Assembly (NCBI GenBank): GCA_012934845.2 | Contig: WNNJ02001985.1 | Span: forward strand, 1 to 64,000 | Direction: 5' to 3' | DNA: 64,000 nucleotides | DNA from: Pomphorhynchus laevis | Taxonomy: Eukaryota > Acanthocephala > Palaeacanthocephala > Echinorhynchida > Pomphorhynchidae | Shown here: in pieces, positions 55,875 through 64,000 of the stretch | Layout: every line of letters starts with the position of its first letter | Position numbering within the stretch: position 1 is the stretch's first letter | The notes under the pieces: model-generated | Database searches by the model: none | Seen by the model: the letters and a program-made list of their open reading frames with translations, nothing else | What the model was told of the DNA's origin: nothing | Position numbers and translations under genes: made by a program

Positions 55875-57080
55875 AGGGATAATGCCGCCACTAGTTTCAT
55901 CCAGGGTCGGTACTTGCCCCTGGGCAATATCTTCATTTACCCCCTTTTTGCTCTTGAGGAGCTTCCCGATCTTGATTGGGGGGACGGGATGGGCCGAGCC
56001 TTCCCCTTTTCTTCGATACGGGAATTATCGATGACGCTGGCACTAGGATTCGTGTTAACAACCCCAATGGTTATCAGAATGAAGCTTTTTAGCCTCTTGT
56101 GTGAGGCTTCTATTTTTAGATCCACCATTTTAGTGATCTGAGAATCGTCCATCCGCTGTGGACCGGCGATGTTTGAATATGAGGTGGATGTTTTGGTTTT
56201 GGACGGACGAACAAATTGAGCTTTGTAATCCTTAAACTTGAGGCAGGACCTGCGCCAAGCCGGGTGGCTCTTTCCGCAGTTAGTACACGATGGGGGGGCT
56301 TGCAGGAGTCGTTGGAAGAAAGGGAAGAACATGTGGCGGATCCACACGAACCACATGTGGGCGTCCCACTGCAGCTGGAGGCCCAGTGCCCCCATTTGTG
56401 ACACCGTATGCAGTGGGGGTAGGTGTACTCGTCAATGTCCACAATCGAAAAGTGTAGATTAAATTGTATGAAAGGGTATGATGATGATTTAGAGAGAATT
56501 TCCGCTCTGTCAACAGAGGCGGAACAGAAACCTACCTGTATAGGGTTACCATCCCTACCCAGTATTTGTCGTAGATTGGAAACCTGGATTCTGTCCATGA
56601 GGACTTTTTTGCCTTCGTATTCTAACGAGCACGGAAGATTATTTATTTTTAATGACGCCATAATAGGTTTAATAATTATATCCCCTTGTTCTTTGAGATT
56701 TTTTGAGAAGTAGTCAGAATAAGTAGTTAGTAGGTCTGAAGATACAAAGGAGATTTTAATCTCCACTGAAAAAAAATTTACTTCGTTGAAAAGAACTCTG
56801 TTCTTGTAAATTTTAGCAAAATCTCGTAAAAATGTATTGTATAACTGATCTTTAGCTATAGGTTTTGTAGGTTTAATGATGATTAAGTTCTTCATTTTCG
56901 GGATGGGGGAGTACCTCCCCAACATTTGATGAACACAAAACGTTACTGACCTTGGTAGTTGGAGTAATCGTTGTAGAAGAATCAAAACTCACCATTTTCT
57001 CTCCTTGGAAATTGTGAAAATTTGCATTAGAAATTGTAACCTTTGAAGCATGTTTTTTGCGCGTTTGCTGTTGCAACCAT
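55875..57080 (-). pseudogene. LINE-J copy 12: ORF1
   Basis: An open stretch at 56985-56116 (289 codons) reads IPKMKNLIIIKPTKPIAKD, VLFNEVNFFSVEIKISFVS, ASLKINNLPCSLEYEGKK, IQVGFCSASVDRAEIL and FIQFNLHFSIVDIDEYTYP. It then has CIRCHKWGHWASSC and CGSCGSATCSSL. A frameshift leads to 56404-55937 with CTNCGKSHPAWRRSC, QRMDDSQITKMVDLKIEAS and the tail EEKGKARPIPSPQSRSGSS. The frame 57193-56873 joins upstream sequence of unclear origin to the ORF1 start. ORF2 is absent. This is one of the better-preserved ORF1 copies, with about two frameshifts. Confidence 0.85.
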
Positions 57081-57204
57081 ATAATAAACGATGAACGTAC
57101 CATAAAACGTGCTGCAGCACATACCGGGGAAATTGCTTCAGCACGTTTCTTGTCATTTACATAAACAATTTGTGTATTTAAAGTCATTGTCATTTTATGG
57201 TCTG

Positions 57205-57660
57205 CCGACCCCTATTATTTGCTCTTATGTTGGAGGGTGAGCCATATTGCCCAATATATTATTCTTGACAATATAGACAGACACTCGTGCAACTCTACAG
57301 ATACTTTCATCTTACAATTTAGATCACCTCTGATTTCATATTTGGCCTTGGTTCTTGAACTTTTAAAGCATCGTGACTCTTTCATTTGAGTACAGCACTT
57401 GCATCTTTGACCGTAGCAAGTCATGCTGATGTTATATTCTGTATTACAAGTTTGAGTGTTCGAAATCATCTTGTGAATAGTCGATCCACCTCGATAAGCA
57501 ATGATTGGCATCAAGACGCTCTGTCTGAGTATTGGTGGTAATTTTCCAATAACAGTGTTTAAGTCTTTCTGTATGTGCTGTATAGCTGGATGATAAGTCA
57601 GTTCACAAAATATTTGATTTTGTTTTGTTTATGTCGAACGCATATTCATATTTGGGTTTA
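57205..57660 (-). mobile_element. PLE-7: C-terminal linker of a Penelope-like element
   Basis: On the minus strand: CELTYHPAIQHIQKDLNTVI, LPPILRQSVLMPIIAYRGG, TCNTEYNISMTCYGQRCKC, and RTKAKYEIRGDLNCKMKVSV. In PLEs this Cys-rich linker follows the RT and leads into GIY-YIG, which is lost here. It lies just upstream of LINE-J copy 12 in the same orientation. It is a broken fragment. Confidence 0.7.
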
Positions 57661-57905
57661 GTAACTCATTTCTATTTATTTGATCGACCATTCTGAGAGA
57701 GCAGCGGAGAAGAATCGGATCTTCGGAAGGCTGATGTAGTTTCGAAGAAGGACAAGTGCATCGTGGGCATCAAGTTTGCGTAACCAAGTTCCGGCACGGT
57801 ACATCTCAATGAATGCAAGCTACAGAGCGTCGTCGATGCATCCTTGGTTTCCTATCGGAGCTCCAAGTAAATTAGCCTTGTCTGACTCAAACATTTTTCA
57901 GTCTA
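57661..57905 (-). pseudogene. Family B-like RT fragment (post-palm region)
   Basis: The minus strand reads KANLLGAPIGNQGCIDDAL, then FIEMYRAGTWLRKLDAHDAL and LVLLRNYISLPKIRFFSAAL. This matches in order the LLGAPLCAGFHLDMFL ... FFILRHCLTLPKINFLLRC region of the element at 39190-41325. It is a short isolated fragment with at least one stop. Confidence 0.65.
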
Positions 57906-57951
57906 TAAGGACCTCTTAGATTCTCCGTTTATTCTCTTTTATTTATTAATA

Positions 57952-58295
57952 TTTTATATTTCTAGCAGTATCAAAATTTGTAGAATCGAAGATTTAGAAA
58001 TGTTACTATTTTTTGTTACATATTTTATATTGATTGTATATTTTTAAAATATTGTTTTTCTATCAGGATCAAATTTTAAGAATCCGTGATTTAGGAATTT
58101 TACTATTCCTTGTATTGTAATTTATATTGATTTTATATATTTATTAAGATTTAATATTCTACCAGAATCAAATTTTAAGAAACCAAGATTTAGAGATTTT
58201 ACTATTTCTTGTATTATAATTTATATTGATTGTATATATTTATTAAAGTTTTATTTTTCTAGCAGGATTTAATTTTAAAAAACGAAGATTAAAAT
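57952..58295. repeat. Tandem repeat, unit about 99 bp, 3.4 copies
   Basis: The units begin at 57961, 58059, 58158 and 58258 (spacing 98, 99 and 100). The shared core is TCTA.CAG.ATCAAATTTTAAGAA..., then AGATTTAG..ATTTTACTATT and TATATTGATTGTATAT. The units are about 80-85% alike. Confidence 0.88.
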
Positions 58296-58619
58296 CACGA
58301 TATTTCTGTGTCATGTTAAATCATAATCATTTTACTGAAAAAATTGATTTAATATCAATACATAGACATTATAGAAATATTTCAAGGGAGATCAATGAAA
58401 TTTATTACGGGCTCGCAATTCTGCATCCTCTTCTCGATACATGATTAGTTGCCTCGTTGAACGACCACATTTAGTCTTGGGAATAGAAAGGATGCCGATC
58501 GTCGATCGTCGGATCGCCTGCCACGTTTATCCAGAAATTTGGTGGTGTACGGGCCGATCGCACCTAAGGACTATATTTAACCGGTTCGAGAACATAAGTC
58601 CTTTAGTCGAGACGTACAT
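58296..58619. other. Unassigned spacer
   Basis: No frame or element was recognised. A more G+C-rich patch around 58490-58560 holds GATCGTCGATCGTCGGATCG, a short self-complementary run. Confidence 0.5.
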
Positions 58620-60130
58620 ATTTTTCGTTTTTTTTTAAGTCGGCTCCACCCGACTTGGGAAACCGGCTATCACTAGAGCCATGTTGATAATTCCGTTCAC
58701 CTCGCTGTGACGGCTATGACGAGACATGTTGCGTGGGCAGTCAAGGCCATGTGCGTCCGAAACAGTAGTCGTTACGCCGCATTTACTAGTATAGAGCTGA
58801 ACGAAACAAATTTTAAGCCTCAGTACTATTGAGAAGCTACGGTCGTTCATTATTGTTCCCACTTCGGTAATGAGTAGCGCCTTGAGAAAATCTCTAGAAT
58901 GTGGTGAAGCAGCGGCTAAGATAGGGCTCTGTTTTCAGAAAAGAGCTTACTTAATAGAAGGTCACGTTGACGTTTTTTATAATCTTGGTGAGACCATCGT
59001 ATTTGGGATAGATTTTCCAATGGCATCTCACTCGACGTTAAAGTCCAGCAAAGTTAATGAGCAATTCCTGCGCTTATCCCATCGAGAAAGGGTCTCCTAA
59101 AATCGCACAAGAGAGTTTGTTAGTAGACATTCGGGAGGAAATGTACGCAGGGAGTGAAGTGTTTCGAATTGTGCAAATGCCGATTCCGCCATGCTTAACG
59201 GGAAGAATTGCTTGTTCCCATGCACTATCGTTCATGAGCATGTTGATGACCGATTGAAAAGTATCGCGAAACGTTTCATCGTATGCATTTGAGGAATCAT
59301 CAAAGAAACACGAAATATATCGTAAAAGATACGTAAGCTTAGGAATATTGTAACACTTTCTTAAAAGAAAAGTAGCATCCTGCCTGGAGAATTTTGTCAG
59401 ACACGTACTGACTAATTTTAACTGGCGATAAAACTATCCAGATGCTCACTTACAGATTCAACTGAGTCAATTGGTGATCCCAGTAATGTTATATTTTCAT
59501 GATCAATTACAATCCACTCGTGCAGCTTGTATAACAAGGCGTCTTTTGTACCTTGATCCTTTGCAATTATCTTGCACTTCGATGGTTAAGCTCCTAACCA
59601 AGATTTCCCTCGGGAACTGAATAAGGTGAATATCGGTTAGAATATCTTCTATTAGCCCGCCCAATATACAATCATGCATATACCAGACCCAAAAAGGAGA
59701 TTTTCCCCGCTTAGCGATTTCATTGATTGTGAGCGAAAATAGAAAGGGACCCATCGGATCTCCATGTTGAACACTTTTCAGTGAGTCTATAGTGTGTTCT
59801 TCGCGGAAAAGGCACGATGGGCTACTGTAGCAAATATTGACAAATCAGCTCTACTCAGGCAGTTAATGGCATTAGAGAAATCTAATTTTACCATGGCATA
59901 GCATGGCATGACATAATGCTGTAGAAAATATATGGCAGCATGTACGGTGGCCTCAGCGCCGCCCGAATCACCTACACCTAATTAATGTGGCACAAAATCG
60001 TTAATTAATAGGTCACCTGCGTGACGAGCAGCAAGTTTACCTGCAAGTCGACGAAGCGAGCATCTGATAGCTATGGGACTTATCCGGCTTGTTTGACAAT
60101 GCGTCTTTTGTACTTAGGCCCTTTGCTATT
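58620..60130 (-). pseudogene. Family B retroelement, second copy (decayed)
   Basis: From 60130 on the minus strand: SPIAIRCSLRRLAGKLAARH, GVGDSGGAEATVHAAIYFL, MVKLDFSNAINCLSRADL (motif A), DPMGPFLFSLTINEIAKRG (motif B, spanning a frameshift), and VWYMHDCILGGLIEDIL (motif C, YMDD changed to YMHD). Then come SAWEQAILPVKHGGIGICT and, at 58862-58635, KCGVTTTVSDAHGLDCPRN followed by RHSRHSEVNGIINMALVIAG. The order matches the copy at 39190-41325. Many frameshifts and stops are present, and the nuclease-like end (WDFTC region) is missing. Confidence 0.8.
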
Positions 60131-60600
60131 ATCTCTCACTTCGATGGGTTGAGCTCCTATCCGCGGGATGGATTTCTCGCACTTCGATGAGCTGATTTTC
60201 CATGGTGTGGAAAATCAACATTTTTATTAAAATAATCAAATAGAGTTTTGAACTTTTCTTTTTTCTTTCAATCATTGATTTTCATCTCTAAGTTCTTCAA
60301 TAGATTGTATTATTGAAGAACTATTCTATTATTACAATAGATTCTATTATTTATATTATTATATAATATTCTATTATTTCTATTTTCTCTTTAACCGTTG
60401 ATCTCTTGGTTATTGGTTTCGGTTGTTTTTTACTATTTCAGGCTAAATTATTTTATGGAAAATAAAGCGAGGTGCAAAATTATCCGAGGTGCAAAATTAT
60501 CCGAGGACGACTGTATTTAGTAGGTTTATAATTAAAAACTTAAACACAATATCATTTGATAGTATCAAATATTCACTTTACGAAAACATACATTTGAAAT
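60131..60600. other. Unassigned A+T-rich spacer with small repeats
   Basis: It contains a 10-bp inverted repeat TTCTTCAATA/TATTGAAGAA (60293-60320), TCTATTATT microrepeats, and a direct duplication of CGAGGTGCAAAATTATC near 60467-60503. No coding frame. Confidence 0.6.
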
Positions 60601-63326
60601 ATATTAAATAAAATATATTTGTGGCAGCAGCTGTGCGCAACTCATTGAACGAGTAGCCACTCAGGATAAAAGATGCCGCTGAACATTAAAGTGTGAATGA
60701 AACCATGTTCGTATAGAAGCTGGTGATAAAAGGTACCGGAAACTGAACACTATTGTGAACCCTATAAAAGTGAAACGGTGGTGCTTTATGAGAAGAAAAC
60801 TACCTGAAGTGTTTGGCGTTAAATAATTGTAGTCATGACAACAGGCGACGAGGATGTTTCACTCAAAAACATTTTGCAGCATCAAAATCGGCTGCTAGAA
60901 TGGCTTATCGGACAAAGCAGTGGAACAGCTACGGTTGCAGAACATATTCCGATCTCAGTCTATAGACAAACAATTTACAAAGAATATCGAATCATGGTCG
61001 AATTATGCCGAGCAACTTGAACATCACTTTAAATCGCAAGGTGTTGAGAAGGACGTACAAAAGAAACAATTCTTGCTTTATTGGGTAGGTCCTGAAAGCT
61101 ATCAACTGATAAATCAATTGAATGCAGGCCAGACTATAGAGGATGTGTCATTCGCCCAGATACTACAATTACTCACTGAACATTTAGTGAAACCTACCCA
61201 TGCAATAGCCTCACGGTATGATTTCATGCAATGTACAACGAATGAAAATGAAAAGTATAGTGAACGGTTGGCTAGATTAAAAGAGAAGGCACGTAACTGC
61301 CACTTTTACAATCAGACGATTTTCACTGAGAAGCAGGCAATCGACGATCGGATAAAATATCATATTGTTATGAATATACCACATTCAAGCGTCCGAAACT
61401 CTTCACTTCAGATGGATTCCCCTACGCTTGATGAAGTTTTGAGAGTATGCAATACTCATGAGTTAATTCAGAGTAGAAATAGAATAATGTCGTCCAAGGA
61501 TCAGGAAGGACAAGTTGAAGCACTTCGCAGCAAGCAAGAAATAGAAGAGATCAACGCACTTAGAAAGAATGCCGATATTCAACCCAGGTCTTTCTATAGA
61601 AATCAGTCAAGGCCAATATATAGAGATACATGTCAACGATATGGAAGACGTCATGATGGTCAACTAGTGTGTCCAGCAAGAAATAAGAATTGTTTACGCT
61701 GTGGCCGAAGGGGTCACTTTCGTGACCTATAATCAAGATAAGAATTAATAATAAGCTCATCAACATGGAATTCGACACAGGCGCAAGTGTTTTAATACCT
61801 CCGAAACGTATTTGGTCCGAGATAGGGAAATCCAGGTAATATCCATCACATGCCCTGAAAACATATGGCGAACATGTTCTAGACGCTATCGGATCATGTA
61901 AAGTTATGGCAACTCTCAACGAACGATTACAGATTTTATGGGTAACTGTATTGGATACAGTGGGTCAACCTCTTTTCGGCAGAACGTGGATAAGTGCCTT
62001 CAATATAGAGTGGCCTAACTTTATAACTCATGCAAATTCCTTCGAGTACAATTCGAAACAGTTAGAATCGATAGAACTGATTGAGTTTACTTTGAACAAT
62101 GACCATAAAATTCGAGATCTATTAGACTGTTATTCCGGATTATTTAAGCCTAGCACCACTTGCGTAAAGAATTTCGAGGTCAAGTTAACTTTGAATGCCG
62201 ATGCAATTCCGCAGTGTTGGAGAAGTCGCCGGGTTCCTTTTGCTATGCGTAAAGCAGTTGAAACAGAATTGAATAGGCAACTGAAACTAGGAATTATAGG
62301 ACAGGTTGATACAGTGCGTGAACATGTAGATTGGGATGCACCTGTTGTGATTGTTCGTAAACCAGATGGCTCGGTTCGTATTTGTGGCGACTTCCGAGTT
62401 ACAATAAATCTGAATTTACGACTGAATACGTACATCTTACCTACATTTGATGACGTTATGGCGAAGATATTAGGCGGTGAATTATATTCAATCTTAGATA
62501 TAAAAGATGCGTATCTTCAGCTCGGAGTCGAATGAGAATCACGACAATATCTCACAATATCTACGCATAAGGGATATTTTCGGTATAAAAGGATGCCATT
62601 CGGTATTAATACCGCTCTAATTGTATTTCAACGTTACATTGATGGAGTATTAAAGGATCTTTCGAAGGGAGCTGAGTATTTGGATGACATCGTGGTGACA
62701 GGCAAGGCAATTCATGAACATATAGAAAACTTAAGAGAGGTATTAGATCGGCTACATAGAGCAGGATTGAAGGTTAAACGCGAAAAATGTAAATTTCTAC
62801 AAGAAATTGAATTCCTGGGACACACACTGTATAAAGATACGATTCAAGCATGCCCCGCAAAAATTGAAGCTATTCAAAGAATGCCAATTCCAACAACGAA
62901 GACTGAACTACAATCCTTCGTAGGTGCTGTAAACCATTTGAACAGATACATTCCAAATTTGCAACATAAGTGTAAATTATTATACGAGCTTAGTGGACGA
63001 AAATCTAGCTGGAACTGGACGGATACTCATAATGCATGTTTTTCCGAAATTAAACAAGCATTAATGGATGCACGAATTTTGAAAAACTTTGACATGCATA
63101 GAATGGTTCATTTAGCATGCGACGCAAGTGAAAAGGGCGTTGGAGCGGTATTGTTTCAAGAAGACAATAATAATGATTGGAGACCAGTAGCGAATGCCTC
63201 CAGAACTCTCAAATCAAACGAACAGAACTATTAACAAATTGAAAAGGAGGGTCTCGCCATCATATTCGCCGTAAACAAATTTCACCTATTTATTGCATGT
63301 AGAGAATTTACTATGTGGACATAAAC
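60601..63326 (+). mobile_element. Truncated Ty3/Gypsy element (Gag to RNase H)
   Basis: Gag starts near 60836 (MTTGDEDVSLKNILQHQNRL). It continues with YAEQLEHHFKSQGVEKDVQK, HAIASRYDFMQCTTNENEK and a CxxC-type knuckle (CLRCGRRGHF). The protease part has EFDTGASVLIPP. The RT has IIGQVDTVREHVDWDAPVVI, VRKPDGSVRICGDFRVTIN, SILDIKDAYLQLGVE and GAEYLDDIVVTGKAIHEHI. The RNase H start has VHLACDASEKGVGAVLFQE and the text ends in LAIIFAVNKFHLFIACREF. The 5' LTR, if present, lies in about 60600-60815; a TGGCG stretch near 60814 could be part of a primer site. RNase H end, integrase and 3' LTR are absent. It is broken, with about four breaks, and truncated at a TA repeat. Confidence 0.87.

Positions 63327-63331
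<5 letters not shown>

Positions 63332-63405
<74 letters not shown>
63332..63405. repeat. TA microsatellite
   Basis: About 37 uninterrupted TA units lie at the broken end of the gypsy element. Dimeric runs of this size are prone to slippage and rearrangement. Confidence 0.95.
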
Positions 63406-63408
<3 letters not shown>

Positions 63409-63481
63409 TATGTTTTCCTCATGAAGAGGCATAAACACCAGGCAGCATTCTATATATCCTCATCAGACTAAGAAATAGAAC
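63401..63481 (+). repeat. Direct repeat, first copy, beside the hammerhead
   Basis: TATATCACT...GTTTTCCTCATGAAGAGG through AAGAAATAGAAC recurs at 63861-63939 with only a 2-base gap. The 460-bp spacing and the hammerhead between suggest end repeats of a small element or a tandem unit. Confidence 0.85.
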
Positions 63482-63553
63482 CGAATTATTCTCGCAATAT
63501 TCAAAGTCGCTACGTATGCCCAGTCATCCTATGTGTGACGACAAACTTCAACA

Positions 63554-63595
63554 ACGGTATACGCGTTTCGCTCTAACGGAGCTCATCAGTACCGT
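63554..63595 (-). ncRNA. Type I hammerhead ribozyme, minimal stem III
   Basis: All core positions match on the minus strand. Helix I is ACGGTA with TACCGT. CTGATGA (63589-63583) follows, then helix II GCTC/GAGC with loop CGTTA, and GAAA (63569-63566). A self-complementary helix III, ACGCGT, comes next. The predicted cut is after A63560 (GTA triplet). Palindromic short stem III is typical of hammerheads in PLEs and retrozymes, which work best as dimers. Confidence 0.85.
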
Positions 63596-63860
63596 GATTC
63601 TATAATCATCTATAGGCACCTTACACACGCTTAAACAGTGTTTATAGCTCGAAAAACAGAACTACCTTAATCTGAATCATCGGAGGAAATTTAGCATAAG
63701 CTCTGTGCATGGCAGTGACTATTACGGTTTAACCATGCATCAGGCACTAAATTCTTTTTAATAGAAATGCTGTTTAACAGGGACACTTAAAAGTGTGCAA
63801 ATATATAAAATATAATTTGTTGTTACACCTGCCCTGGACACTCACTGGTGTACTCATAAA

Positions 63861-63939
63861 TATATCACTGTTTTCCTCATGAAGAGGCATAAACACCAGG
63901 CAGCATTCTATATATCCTCATCAGACTAAGAAATAGAAC
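63861..63939 (+). repeat. Direct repeat, second copy
   Basis: It matches 63401-63481. The sequence after it diverges and includes a small inverted repeat ATGAATAAT/ATTATTCAT near the window end. Confidence 0.85.
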
Positions 63940-64000
63940 GAGGATAATTACAATTAAGAATGAATAATTACAATTATTCATTGTAATTATATATGGAAGT

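Noticed and set aside
57057-57193. Upstream extension of LINE-J copy 12 ORF1 to position 57193
   Set aside because: The extra about 45 codons do not resemble other ORF1 starts and probably come from flanking sequence that happens to stay in frame.
63440-63481. A second CTGATGA on the minus strand in the direct repeat
   Set aside because: No GAAA box at a suitable distance and no helix II could be drawn, so it was not called a hammerhead.
1-64000. CRISPR arrays, bacterial promoters or operons, rRNA and tRNA genes
   Set aside because: Nothing with the required repeat, promoter or cloverleaf structure was seen. The content is eukaryotic retroelements.

Overview
The window is a dense pile-up of retroelements from an A+T-rich animal genome. 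No host protein gene, rRNA or tRNA could be recognised. The mix points to an invertebrate: a non-LTR (LINE) family with CCHC ORF1 proteins, an L2-like LINE, an RTE-like LINE, several lineages of Penelope-like elements (PLEs), Ty3/Gypsy elements including a CsRn1-type one, and reverse transcriptases (RTs) with an unusual C-terminal nuclease-like domain. Arthropod, flatworm or another phylum cannot be settled from this sequence. Most boundaries are accurate only to about 20-50 bases.

Layout. 1-0.9 kb: tail of a LINE-J copy. 0.9-7.1 kb: an L2-like LINE split by a PLE (PLE-1a). 7.1-8.0 kb: LINE-J ORF1 relic. 8.16-9.84 kb: a compact, apparently whole Gag-protease LTR element inside older gypsy debris. 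10-15.6 kb: two PLEs, an RTE-like LINE and a repeat with hammerhead-like boxes. 15.6-18.6 kb: A+T-rich, unassigned. 18.6-22.3 kb: LINE-J. 22.3-27.7 kb: a PLE carrying a nested CsRn1-like gypsy element with identical 90-bp LTRs. 27.7-37 kb: four LINE-J copies, a foldback repeat and PLE fragments. 37.4-38.9 kb: a PLE. 39.2-42.96 kb: an RT of unfamiliar type (called family B) and an unknown duplicated ORF. 43-52.1 kb: three LINE-J copies and a PLE-1 3' end. 52.2-55.3 kb: a PLE bounded by direct repeats. 55.3-60.1 kb: further RT relics, LINE-J ORF1 and a 100-bp tandem repeat. 60.6-63.3 kb: a truncated gypsy element. 63.3-64 kb: a TA microsatellite and a repeat holding a hammerhead ribozyme.

LINE-J is the dominant family, with at least 12 copies, all on the minus strand. 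Its ORF1 carries zinc knuckles of the type CxxC-x4-H-x4-C. ORF2 has an AP-type endonuclease and an RT (YADD), with no visible RNase H. ORF1 and ORF2 overlap by the same 11 nt in five copies. It resembles the Jockey/I/R1 assemblage, but the clade is not settled. Nearly every coding frame in the window is a broken fossil.

The signals most worth a second look are non-coding. They are a hammerhead ribozyme at 63554-63595, a possible self-priming site in the gypsy element at 26878-26938, hammerhead-like boxes in swapped order in two unrelated repeats (13.3 kb, and PLE-1 at 2.4 and 48.1 kb), and the very compact Gag-protease LTR element.
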